Shown here: in pieces, positions 7,284-14,392 of the stretch
Position numbering within the stretch: position 1 is the stretch's first letter
How the letters are laid out: every line of letters begins with the position of its first letter
Source of the DNA: Methanobacterium sp.
Lineage (GTDB): Archaea > Methanobacteriota > Methanobacteria > Methanobacteriales > Methanobacteriaceae
Reading direction: 5' to 3'
Assembly: GCA_015661405.1 (NCBI GenBank)
Contig: JACWMK010000045.1
Span: 1-17,100 of the forward strand
DNA: 17,100 bases
Program-made: the position numbers and the translations under genes
Notes under the pieces: model-generated
Databases searched by the model: none
Told to the model about the DNA's origin: nothing
The model's input: the letters and a program-made list of their open reading frames with translations, nothing else

Positions 7284-7901
7284 ATGAGTAAATCAGAAAG
7301 TAGTAAATATAATATACTTAAGGCTGCTCGGAAGGTTTTCGCTGAGAAAGGTTATGATAGCACAAGAGTTGATGAAATATCAAGAGAAGCAAGGATTAAT
7401 AAAGCAATGTTATATTATTACTTCAATAGTAAAGAAAACATTTTACGTGAAGTTATTATGAATATTTTTTTGACTTATAAAAAGGATGAAATAAGCAGGT
7501 TTAATATTAATAATCTCATTGATGAGGGTGGATTAATAAGTGATCAGGATATTGAATCTAATATGGATATGGTTTTAGAGTATATTAAGTAGAATATGAA
7601 TGTTTTTAGAATTATTTTAACTGAATCTCTTAAGGCAGCTCCCAATGATATTATAGGGTTTAATGTATTTGATAATATTTTAAAACGTATATTAAAAGAT
7701 GTGCGTGGTTTAGGGGTTGAAATTGATGATGAGAATGAATTTATGGTTAAGTAATTCTTTTTCATCATAATACCCATGTTTACATTTATTGTTTTAAGGG
7801 ATGATTGGAGTGAATATTATAAAATAAACCAGATTGAGTTAAATATATTCTTCAAAAATATTTTAAAGCAATATAATAAATTAGCCGTATATCCCAGTTG
7901 A
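7284..7901 (+). pseudogene. TetR-family transcriptional regulator gene with two in-frame stops
   Basis: The N-terminal 50 residues are a textbook TetR helix-turn-helix: Ile-Leu-Lys-Ala-Ala-Arg-Lys-Val-Phe-Ala-Glu-Lys-Gly-Tyr, then Thr-Arg-Val-Asp-Glu-Ile, then the recognition helix and Leu-Tyr-Tyr-Tyr-Phe-Asn-Ser-Lys-Glu. The frame stops at TAG 7590-7592 after 102 codons, but the same frame continues with ligand-domain-like helical sequence to TAA 7752-7754, then on to TGA 7899-7901. The total, 205 codons, is the usual TetR length. No base has been inserted or deleted; only two nonsense codons break it. The truncated 102-aa product would keep the DNA-binding domain but lose most of the dimerisation and ligand domain. 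An intact methyltransferase gene follows and the damaged TauE gene lies beyond, so this regulator may once have controlled them. Confidence 0.8.
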
Positions 7902-7967
7902 AAAAATCCGTATTTTTACAAAATATTTATAATAAAAAAAATTGATTTAAATATTTTTTTTAATAGT

Positions 7968-7972
7968 GGTGA
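7968..7972 (+). promoter_or_regulatory. Shine-Dalgarno GGTGA of the methyltransferase
   Basis: GGTGA ends 6 bases before the ATG at 7979 and matches the core of the archaeal anti-Shine-Dalgarno. It fixes the start of the methyltransferase gene. Confidence 0.6.
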
Positions 7973-7978
7973 AATTCT

Positions 7979-8605
7979 ATGTCTAAAAAAAATGCTGATA
8001 ATTATAAAATAGAATCAAAGGAAAAGTTTAATCAACAAGCTAAAAATTATGATTCCGGTTCTAGTGGTAAGCATGCTCGGGGACTTTATGATAATGTGCT
8101 CAATAAATTAGATAAATTTACATTTAATAATCTTTTAGATGTAGGTTGCGGTACAGGAAATCTATTATCAGTCATTTCTAATAAATATAATGTCAAAATT
8201 GCCGGGGTTGATCTTACACCTAACATGTTAGATATAGCACGTGATAAACTAGGTTATCAGGCTGATTTAAGATTAGGTGACTCGGAAAATTTACCTTTCG
8301 AGGATTATAATTTTGATATGGTTATTTGCACAGACTCCTTCCATCATTACCCTCATCCAGATAAAGTTTTAAAAGAATTTAGTAGGGTACTTAAAACGAG
8401 TGGAGGATTATTAATAGCTGATCCATATGCACCATCACCATTTAGACAACTCCTTAATTTATATTTTCCACATAGTAAAGGTGGGGAAGTTAGAATGTAT
8501 TCAAAAGCTGAAATTATTAAATTATTAGAAAAAGCAAGTTTTAAGGATATTAAATGGGAATTGGTTGGTAGAACCGGTTTTATAGTGACATCCAAACTTA
8601 ATTAA
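7979..8605 (+). CDS. Class I SAM-dependent methyltransferase
   Basis: This 208-aa cytoplasmic protein has the Rossmann-type methyltransferase fold (Methyltransf_11 / UbiE-like group). Motif I is LDVGCGTG at 53-60. Asp78 in Gly-Val-Asp-Leu-Thr-Pro should bind the ribose hydroxyls of S-adenosylmethionine. Gly-Asp-Ser-Glu-Asn-Leu-Pro-Phe (100-107) is the adenine-contacting segment, and Phe-Asp-Met-Val-Ile-Cys-Thr-Asp-Ser-Phe-His-His (112-123) is motif post-II/IV. A Leu-Lys-Thr-Ser-Gly-Gly-Leu-Leu-Ile-Ala-Asp stretch (138-148) is motif VI. The methyl acceptor cannot be read from the sequence; small molecules are typical for this group. The ATG has a GGTGA Shine-Dalgarno 6 bases upstream. The gene is intact although both flanking genes are broken, and it ends in an A/T stem with a T9 tract. 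Confidence 0.9.
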   Translation: MSKKNADNYKIESKEKFNQQAKNYDSGSSGKHARGLYDNVLNKLDKFTFNNLLDVGCGTGNLLSVISNKYNVKIAGVDLTPNMLDIARDKLGYQADLRLGDSENLPFEDYNFDMVICTDSFHHYPHPDKVLKEFSRVLKTSGGLLIADPYAPSPFRQLLNLYFPHSKGGEVRMYSKAEIIKLLEKASFKDIKWELVGRTGFIVTSKLN

Positions 8606-8637
8606 AAAAAAAATTTCTATTAGAATAATTTTTTTTT
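8604..8637 (+). terminator. A/T hairpin and T9 terminator after the methyltransferase
   Basis: A10 followed by TTT (8604-8616) can pair with AATT and the T9 run ending at 8637. The stem starts in the stop codon. It is a strong intrinsic-looking signal whose T-run alone would suffice in archaea. Confidence 0.55.
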
Positions 8638-8667
8638 ATTTAAGAATCTGCGAGTTTGACTAGTAAA

Positions 8668-9474
8668 ATGATTATATTATCATAGGTTTTGATTTTCTTT
8701 ATAAGCTGGTTTAGCTAGTTTTATTATGGGTGCAATGGGTTTTGGTGGAGAGGGCTATTGGACCATATTATTAATCTTCTTTTTTGATATACTCGTTGAA
8801 ATAACAATTGGAACCTCACTAGCACTTTCAGCTATAATATCATCAGTGGTGTTACTGAACACTGGATAAACGTTAACATTGACAATAAGTTATATCACTA
8901 CATTTAACTGTTATTGGTACTGTAGGTACGATTGGTGGTGCATTTCTGGTTGTTTATATTCCACCGGAACTACTTAAATATATTATAGTAATAATATTTG
9001 TAGTAGTGGGTTTATTCTCCTTAATTCGCCTTAGGAAACCAGATGAAGACAATCAAGTACCAGTTAAACGGAAATCAAAGTTACTTTTTCTTATGGGATT
9101 TTTTATGGGATTTATAGGGGGAGCCTTAGGTTTAAGTGGATCAACACCTTTATCATCATATTTGATTTCCAGTGTTAAATTATCGCCCGCTCGTGCAGTG
9201 GGCACTACACTGACAGTTGTAATGTTAACCAGTATAGTAGGAGCAATAGTCTATTACCAAAGACGCTATTGATTTCGATATATTGTTAATTTTAAGTACA
9301 GTATATATTATTGGCGCTTATCTAGGCGCTAAATTGACACCAATCATTAACAGGAAAGTATTAACTATTACAATTGCTTTATTTAATATAGCATTTGGAA
9401 TTTATTTAGCATTCTACTTCGAAATTAGAATTATTTTTTTATTATTATTTAGAAAACTTCTTATTTTTTGTTAA
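8668..9474 (+). pseudogene. Degenerate TauE/SafE-family anion exporter gene
   Basis: Read with frame changes, this stretch gives a TauE/SafE permease, a membrane family thought to export sulfite, sulfonates or other organic anions. The two family repeats are visible: Ala-Ser-Phe-Ile-Met-Gly-Ala-Met-Gly-Phe-Gly-Gly (about 8710-8745) and Gly-Phe-Ile-Gly-Gly-Ala-Leu-Gly-Leu-Ser-Gly-Ser (about 9108-9143), each followed by hydrophobic helices. Lesions in order are TAG at 8683-8685, a frameshift near 8703, TAA at 8867-8869, two frame changes between about 8870 and 8890, and another near 9260. At least five lesions make function impossible. The last frame runs into the 3' end of the converging membrane gene by 14 bases, so the original C-terminus may have ended earlier. 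Confidence 0.85.
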
Positions 9475-10537
9475 TAATGAATAAGTGTCCCAGTATAATG
9501 GCGCCGAGGAATAGGAATGTTACTAGTGATGTACCATTAATGAATCTGGTTATTATGAAGAACCTGATCCAAGCTTGACTTGCAAATGCAGTTATGGATC
9601 CTATTAGTAAAGCTTCCCTGCCTAATAAGCTTTTACCACCGTTTTCTCTGTTCCTACGATATATTTCAAGTATTTTAAATCCTATTAGTAATACTCCTAT
9701 AACATATGCTATGAATATGAACATTATGATGTATCCGAAATCATAACTGTAACCTAATATTCCAGGCACGAAATAATTAATAACATCTTGTCTGTTCGAT
9801 AAAATACCATAGAATTCCGGGAAAGGTAAATTTAAATGTGTGATTACAGTTAATGGTAAAGCTATGTAACCATCCACGAATCCTATAGAATTAGCTAAAT
9901 AAGCGGATGCAGGATTATGGCCAATAAGATAAGTATTTTGTATTACCATCTTAATACTGGATACTGAGTTCTGATCAAGTCTACTTAATCTTAGAAGTGG
10001 ACTTATTATGGGTAAATTTAATATTGTAGATAAAATTTGGAAAAACCCGAAGGCAACTAAGGATACTATTATTACTGATATGATTCTTTTAAAGGTTAGC
10101 ACGGATTTCCGGCGGAATGATTTGGATAAGATTAAGAATCCAACTAAAAGCCCAAAAATCCACATACCCAAGAAATCTCTGTGGACAGTACCTCCAACCA
10201 GTGTTATAAGAATTATAAGTAGTAAAGTAAAGATTTTTAAACTTTTAGGGTTGAATCCCTCATTATCCATCATGCAAATTGCAGCTATACAGGTCACTAT
10301 AGATAATATAGCTATAGCACCATAAGGGTGTGTGAATTCATGAGATTTCAAGTTTGAAATCAATAATAATGAATCAAATCCAAATAATAGTGCTAAAACA
10401 ACGCTAATTATTAAAGCAAATAAAAGTACTATACTTAAAGTTAAAGGAACTATATTTAAAAATAGTATAATTATAATATTTAATAATATTGCGAATTCTA
10501 TTATTAATTGAAAATTATTTTGAGCTACTAAGAACAT
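9461..10537 (-). CDS. Polytopic membrane protein, possibly a Wzy-like polysaccharide polymerase
   Basis: This 358-aa protein has about ten transmembrane helices (among them roughly 10-30, 31-60, 76-92, 101-118, 120-137, 150-170, and three or more after 220). A polar loop of about 70 residues, rich in Asn, Ser and Arg (about 175-240), interrupts them. This arrangement resembles oligosaccharide repeat-unit polymerases, and a GT2 glycosyltransferase and a Wzx-like flippase lie further along, but no diagnostic motif proves it; another membrane family is quite possible. The frame opens with GTG at 10558, but AAAGGTGA (10555-10548, minus strand) overlaps it and serves as Shine-Dalgarno for the ATG at 10537. 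A tandem 24-base repeat sits in the likely promoter. The gene converges on the TauE pseudogene and overlaps its last 14 bases. Confidence 0.75.
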   Translation of the reverse strand: MFLVAQNNFQLIIEFAILLNIIIILFLNIVPLTLSIVLLFALIISVVLALLFGFDSLLLISNLKSHEFTHPYGAIAILSIVTCIAAICMMDNEGFNPKSLKIFTLLLIILITLVGGTVHRDFLGMWIFGLLVGFLILSKSFRRKSVLTFKRIISVIIVSLVAFGFFQILSTILNLPIISPLLRLSRLDQNSVSSIKMVIQNTYLIGHNPASAYLANSIGFVDGYIALPLTVITHLNLPFPEFYGILSNRQDVINYFVPGILGYSYDFGYIIMFIFIAYVIGVLLIGFKILEIYRRNRENGGKSLLGREALLIGSITAFASQAWIRFFIITRFINGTSLVTFLFLGAIILGHLFIINKK

Positions 10538-10563
10538 AAAAAAACATTCACCTTTCACTTTGA

Positions 10564-10611
10564 AACTATTTTAATTAACTTTATTTCAACTATTTTAATT
10601 AATTTTGCTTC
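10564..10611. repeat. Two tandem 24-base direct repeats upstream of the membrane-protein gene
   Basis: Unit one (10564-10587) and unit two (10588-10611) both begin AACTATTTTAATTAA and agree at 22 of 24 positions. They lie 27-74 bases upstream of the ATG at 10537 (minus strand), where the promoter or an operator is expected. They may be a duplicated regulator site or a chance duplication. Confidence 0.6.
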
Positions 10612-10776
10612 AAAATACAGTTTTTTTTAATGATTTAGTTTTCAGTAAAAAATTTTATATAGAATTAAAAACTGAAATATGTTAATAAAATTCTGATAAA
10701 ATTTTTTTAATATTTTATTAATAATTTAAGGCCAGATATTTAGAATACGATTTTAATAACATAAAAGTTAATATAT

Positions 10777-10794
10777 AACTATATAGTTTTTTTT
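10777..10794. promoter_or_regulatory. 12-bp perfect palindrome with T-run before the small membrane gene
   Basis: AACTATATAGTT (10777-10788) is a perfect palindrome containing a TATA-like core, and T8 covers 10787-10794. It lies about 50 bases before the ATG at 10840 and could be its promoter or operator, or a terminator. Short palindromes are common in AT-rich DNA. Confidence 0.3.
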
Positions 10795-10839
10795 ATTAGA
10801 ATTTTATTTTAATAAAACATTTTTAAGGTTTAAAATAAA

Positions 10840-11061
10840 ATGATGAAGAATTACATCTTAAAAATCCAAAATACACGTAAAATGGATGCGAAAGATATTC
10901 TATTAACTATAATAGTTCTCTCTTATTTCATATCTTTAACTCTTCTTGGTATTTCACTAGCAGTTTATACTATATTTGGATTTAACGGTATTGTTGTTTT
11001 AGTTATTTTATTTTCATTAATCATTGGTGGAATAGCTTATTTAATTTACAAGAGAATATAA
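10840..11061 (+). CDS. Small two-helix membrane protein
   Basis: This 73-aa protein of unrecognised family has a basic N-terminal tail (about 1-20, several Lys and one Arg) followed by two long hydrophobic helices, about 22-47 and 50-70, and ends in Tyr-Lys-Arg-Ile. Positive charges at both ends place both termini on the cytoplasmic side. The start is one of two adjacent ATG codons (10840 or 10843), and no convincing Shine-Dalgarno precedes them, so translation may be leaderless or weak. It lies between the divergent membrane-protein gene and the broken small membrane gene at 11149. The hydrophobic pattern with flanking charges makes chance unlikely, but no function can be given. Confidence 0.6.
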   Translation: MMKNYILKIQNTRKMDAKDILLTIIVLSYFISLTLLGISLAVYTIFGFNGIVVLVILFSLIIGGIAYLIYKRI

Positions 11062-11148
11062 AAAAACATGATTTATAAATATTTACATAAATTCTTTTCT
11101 TACTGATTTAAGAAAATTTAAATAATAAAAAATAGATAACTAATATTC

Positions 11149-11308
11149 ATGAAAAATATGATGGACTGCAAAGATTATGATAAAGAAATCATCAATTCTA
11201 ACCAGACATGCCCAAACTTTATTCTAAGTTTTTATTATATGGGGATTTATTGGGGTTGTTGTTTTGGTTATCATGATTTTGCTAACCAGATTATACAATA
11301 AAAAATAA
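11149..11308 (+). pseudogene. Frameshifted small single-helix membrane protein gene
   Basis: From ATG 11149 the frame encodes a polar N-terminus (Met-Lys-Asn-Met-Met-Asp-Cys-Lys-Asp-Tyr, then Asn-Gln-Thr-Cys-Pro-Asn). After about 27 codons it degenerates into aromatic and Cys-rich sequence and stops at 11299-11301. From about 11230 another frame instead gives Val-Phe-Ile-Ile-Trp-Gly-Phe-Ile-Gly-Val-Val-Val-Leu, a classic membrane helix, ending Thr-Arg-Leu-Tyr-Asn-Lys-Lys with TAA at 11306-11308. One indel near 11225-11232 would join the two into a protein of about 53 residues. Either the gene is broken or the first-frame 50-aa product is real; the pattern favours a broken gene. It sits behind another small membrane gene of similar kind. 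Confidence 0.45.
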
Positions 11309-11538
11309 ATGTATTACAATTTATTAAATTAACTAAGTTAATCTAATTTTTTTATCTTTAATTAAATTTTTTTATTAATATTCTCAGTTTATTCTATATA
11401 TTCATCAATTAAGACACACCAATAAATTTTAGATAACTATTAAGAATTTAAATCTAAAATTTAAATCTTTTTATAAGTAAAGAGTTAAACTAGATTATTA
11501 ATAAATAAGTTTCATTAAATTATCCTGGTTTTTTTATT

Positions 11539-12543
11539 ATGCTTCCCAATGTATCTATTATCGTATTGAATTGGAATGGTTGGGAAAATACCATTGAATG
11601 TCTAGAATCACTCTATCAAATAGAATATGATAATTTCAATATAGTTATTGTAGATAATAATTCTAATGATGATTCTATAGAGAAGATTAAAGATTATTGT
11701 GATGGATTATTAAATATTTCATCTAATAAAGGTGTTGAAAAGCCTATACAGGTATTAGAACTTATTAATAATGAATCTAATTCTATAGAATCATTATCAG
11801 ATATGTTCTCAGATATTACATCGAACAAAAAATTAATTTTAATTAAAAATGATAAAAATTATGGATATGCTGGTGGAAACAATATTGGAATTAAATATTC
11901 ATTTAAATTATTTAAACCCGATTATATAATGATTTTAAATAACGATACAATAGTTAATAAAGATTTTCTGATTAAATTAGTTAATTTTGCAGATGTTGAT
12001 GAAGATATTGGGATAATTGGACCAAAAATTTATTATTATGATAATCCGAATATTATTAATTCTGCTGGTGGAGTTATAAAATGGAGATTAGGAATAGGTG
12101 TAAATATAGGAATTGGAGAAAATGATGATGGTCAATTTAACCAAGTTAATAATGTAGATTGTTTATTAGGAGCATGTATTTTAATCAAATCTTCATTGAT
12201 TAAAAAAATAGGCTTATTAGATGAAAAATTCTTTTTATTATTAGAAGAAACCGATTTTTGCTTTAGAGCAAAAATAGCTGGTTATAAAATAGTATTTTAT
12301 CCTAAATCAATAATATATCATAAAGAAGGATTTTCTGGTCAAATTAATCCTTTAATATTATATTATATGAACAGAAATAGACTATTATTCTTTAAAAAAC
12401 ATCAAAAATTCATAAGAATATTATTATTTACATTTTATGTTTCTTCAATTACTATTATAAATCTTTTAAATTATGCTTTACGAAAGGATTTTAAATCAAT
12501 TAAATGTATTATAAAAGGTTATTGGGATGGCTTAATACAATAA
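11539..12543 (+). CDS. GT2-family glycosyltransferase, rhamnosyltransferase-like
   Basis: This 334-aa enzyme should transfer a sugar from a nucleotide donor to a growing surface glycan at the cytoplasmic face of the membrane. It has the GT-A fold: Val-Ser-Ile-Ile-Val-Leu-Asn-Trp-Asn-Gly (5-14), Val-Asp-Asn-Asn-Ser-Asn-Asp-Asp-Ser (38-46), Lys-Asn-Tyr-Gly-Tyr-Ala-Gly-Gly-Asn-Asn (106-115), the Asn-Asn-Asp-Thr metal site (134-137) and Glu-Glu-Thr-Asp-Phe-Cys-Phe-Arg (236-243) as catalytic-base region. A C-terminal hydrophobic segment (about 291-312) with flanking basic residues probably attaches it to the membrane. An insertion of about 40 residues (about 55-97), rich in Asn, Ser and Glu, lies between the second and third motifs. 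Sugar and acceptor are unknown. No good Shine-Dalgarno precedes the ATG. It converges on the 75-aa membrane ORF. Confidence 0.9.
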   Translation: MLPNVSIIVLNWNGWENTIECLESLYQIEYDNFNIVIVDNNSNDDSIEKIKDYCDGLLNISSNKGVEKPIQVLELINNESNSIESLSDMFSDITSNKKLILIKNDKNYGYAGGNNIGIKYSFKLFKPDYIMILNNDTIVNKDFLIKLVNFADVDEDIGIIGPKIYYYDNPNIINSAGGVIKWRLGIGVNIGIGENDDGQFNQVNNVDCLLGACILIKSSLIKKIGLLDEKFFLLLEETDFCFRAKIAGYKIVFYPKSIIYHKEGFSGQINPLILYYMNRNRLLFFKKHQKFIRILLFTFYVSSITIINLLNYALRKDFKSIKCIIKGYWDGLIQ

Positions 12544-12580
12544 ATAAAATTATATATTTCTTTGAGACTACTTTTAAATT

Positions 12581-12808
12581 TTATAATGCGATTTTATAAA
12601 TCAGTATACTAAAAATTACAATTATTAGTGGTATTGAAACTAGATTCAGATTTTGTACTAAAATTCTTGTATGATTTTTCTTTGCAGCAATTCCGCCCAT
12701 TATATACCTTAAAGAAAAGATTATTATTAGAAAAACAATAGTAATAATGTTATTAATCATTTGATTATTAATCATAATTGGTGTAATTATATTGATTATA
12801 GATATCAT
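12581..12808 (-). CDS. Small membrane protein or detached C-terminus behind the CPBP gene
   Basis: This 75-aa hydrophobic protein has two clear membrane helices (about 24-38 and 54-72) separated by a basic loop containing Ala-Ala-Lys-Lys-Asn-His-Thr-Arg, plus a weaker hydrophobic N-terminus. Its ATG lies 24 bases after the stop of the TPR-CPBP gene, in the same reading frame, and the intervening codons are open. It may be a separate gene in the same transcript, or the tail of a longer CPBP protein cut off by the TAA at 12835-12833. No strong ribosome-binding site is seen before the ATG, which favours translational coupling or the detached-tail reading. No function is known. Confidence 0.45.
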   Translation of the reverse strand: MISIINIITPIMINNQMINNIITIVFLIIIFSLRYIMGGIAAKKNHTRILVQNLNLVSIPLIIVIFSILIYKIAL

Positions 12809-12832
12809 TTGATAATCCCGTATTTTTACCTT

Positions 12833-14104
12833 TTAGAAGATATATGGTAATAATATGAATAGAATCACGTTGCAAAGACCCTGAGAAATTCCTATTCCAA
12901 TTACGCTGCGTGTAATATGAAATACATATCCATAGTACAAGGATATTAAAAAAATAAATATTAAATTTATTGGAGAATTCCATCCGATATTTAGTATAGT
13001 GAAAAGTGTTGAAGAAAAAATTATCCCTAAAATGTATCCCATAATATTTTCTGCGAGTTTTTGAATTAATCCTCGAAAAATTAGTTCTTGGAGTAAACCA
13101 GTAGATATTATGATGATTGATCCAGCTATTATAATATTAATTGGGTTAAAATTCAATAAAATTGGGGAAGGATGAATTATATTATATTCAATTATTCCTA
13201 ATGCTACTCCAGTTAGAGCTATAATTAATTGTAATGGCAAATTTCCAATTATAAGTCCTGCTTTTCTTCTACTTATATTCTGATTTTTCATCAAGATAAT
13301 AGTTGCAACTGTAATAGGCACAGCTGAAATACCCCACCAATAAATTGGTTTTAATGTAATTACAGCCATATTTTGACTAATAATATTAACTAATGGTAAT
13401 AATATCATAGCTTGTGAAAGATATGAAAATTTAATTGATTTAGTAAAAATTGAATTGATTATTAAGCTTATTATTAAGAAAGATTCAAGAATTATCCCCC
13501 ATGTTATCGAATAGTAAGTAGACATTATTTGAGCAATTAATATAATTAATATGAAATAAATTAAAATTAAGGATTCATTTCTTGTTGGCTGGATATTATC
13601 TACTTTATTTCTAAGTTTATTAATCTGATGTGAATTTATAAGTTCAAGAGGTTGGAGTTTTTCTTTAGATTGGTTTAAGCTGAATTTTAGTTCATTTATC
13701 TTATTATGAATTTTGAGAGCATCTTCTAGTGATCCTTCTGCTTGATAACAGCTTGAAATTAATTTTAAAATATTGATTTCCATTTCATGATTTCCAATTA
13801 TATTGTATTTATTTAAAGCTTGCTGATAATAATTACGAGCTTCAGGATATTTATTTTCACTTATCCATATATCACCTATTAATTTAAGGGATTTAGCTTC
13901 ACCAGATATGTTTTTTTCATCTTGATAGATTTTTAAAGCTACAATATAGTTTTCTATAGCTTTTTCATAATTCATTAATTCTTTTTGCTTATCACCCATT
14001 TCAAGCAATTTTTTGGCAACTATTCGGCTGTCTCTAAGCTTAAATAAATAATTTAATGATTTTTTATAGGTTTTTAAAGTACTATGATTTTTATTATTAA
14101 TCAT
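12833..14104 (-). CDS. TPR-repeat protein fused to a CPBP (CAAX protease-like) membrane domain, catalytic residues replaced
   Basis: This 423-aa protein has an N-terminal helical region with three tetratricopeptide-like repeats (about 33-66, 73-106, 113-140; for example Tyr-Glu-Lys-Ala-Ile-Glu-Asn-Tyr at 46-53), a linker, then about eight membrane helices from residue 178. The end has the CPBP/Rce1 layout, but with QELIFRG (339-345) for the usual EExxxR, Phe368-to-Asn372 for FxxxH, and Gln408-to-Asn412 for HxxxN. The catalytic Glu and both His are thus Gln, Asn and Gln, so proteolysis is unlikely. A binding or scaffold role for the TPR and membrane parts is an inference. ATG 14104 is chosen because GAGAGG ends 4 bases before it; an in-frame ATG at 14128 precedes a (TC)8 repeat and has no ribosome-binding site. 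Confidence 0.85.
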   Translation of the reverse strand: MINNKNHSTLKTYKKSLNYLFKLRDSRIVAKKLLEMGDKQKELMNYEKAIENYIVALKIYQDEKNISGEAKSLKLIGDIWISENKYPEARNYYQQALNKYNIIGNHEMEINILKLISSCYQAEGSLEDALKIHNKINELKFSLNQSKEKLQPLELINSHQINKLRNKVDNIQPTRNESLILIYFILIILIAQIMSTYYSITWGIILESFLIISLIINSIFTKSIKFSYLSQAMILLPLVNIISQNMAVITLKPIYWWGISAVPITVATIILMKNQNISRRKAGLIIGNLPLQLIIALTGVALGIIEYNIIHPSPILLNFNPINIIIAGSIIIISTGLLQELIFRGLIQKLAENIMGYILGIIFSSTLFTILNIGWNSPINLIFIFLISLYYGYVFHITRSVIGIGISQGLCNVILFILLPYIF

Positions 14105-14109
14105 TCGTC

Positions 14110-14126
14110 CTCTCTCTCTCTCTCTC
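14110..14126. repeat. (TC)8 dinucleotide repeat at the start of the TPR-CPBP gene
   Basis: Eight TC units occupy 14111-14126, with a further C at 14110; on the coding (minus) strand they read as GA repeats. They lie between two in-frame ATG codons (14128 and 14104), and their end forms the Shine-Dalgarno of the downstream ATG. Copy-number change would shift frame for the upstream start and alter the purine-rich leader for the downstream one. Confidence 0.85.
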
Positions 14127-14256
14127 ATTCAATTAAAATATTTAAGATTATAACAAAATTTTTTTATAAATTATTATGAATAAATGATTTTGTAGAATCA
14201 TAATATAACAATAAATAATTTATTAATATCATTACTAAATGTTCTCTATAATCAGC

Positions 14257-14282
14257 TAAACACATGTATGACTACGTGTTTA
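14257..14282. repeat. 7-bp inverted repeat TAAACAC / GTGTTTA
   Basis: TAAACAC (14257-14263) is perfectly inverted at 14276-14282 around a 12-base spacer, and a TTTATAT element (14280-14286) begins inside the right arm. The 19-base centre-to-centre distance of the arms is near two helical turns, which would suit a dimeric regulator, but no regulator is identified. Confidence 0.4.
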
Positions 14283-14321
14283 TATGCGAATATACAGTCT
14301 TATTTTAATAGTTTATATAAA

Positions 14322-14392
14322 AATTAGATTAAATTTAAATTTTAGAGGTATTTCCTGACATATAATTATTATTAAATGAATTTAATCTAATT
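14322..14392. repeat. 14-bp perfect inverted repeat with 43-base spacer
   Basis: AATTAGATTAAATT (14322-14335) is exactly inverted as AATTTAATCTAATT (14379-14392). It lies in the divergent promoter region about 140 bases before the flippase start. A 14-of-14 match is longer than expected by chance in a stretch this short, even in AT-rich DNA, and could form a hairpin or serve as a paired binding site. Confidence 0.5.

Noticed and set aside
7590..7592. TAG in the TetR gene as a pyrrolysine codon
   Set aside because: A second stop, TAA, interrupts the same frame further on, and a regulator is not a plausible pyrrolysine protein. Nonsense mutation explains both.
10008..10325. Plus-strand 105-codon ORF within the polytopic membrane gene
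   Set aside because: It is antisense to a continuous hydrophobic protein and has the Pro/Ile/Lys-rich composition typical of such shadows.
12768..12983. 71-codon minus-strand ORF overlapping the end of the CPBP gene
   Set aside because: It is an out-of-frame shadow of the CPBP domain; the main frame carries recognisable motifs through the same bases.
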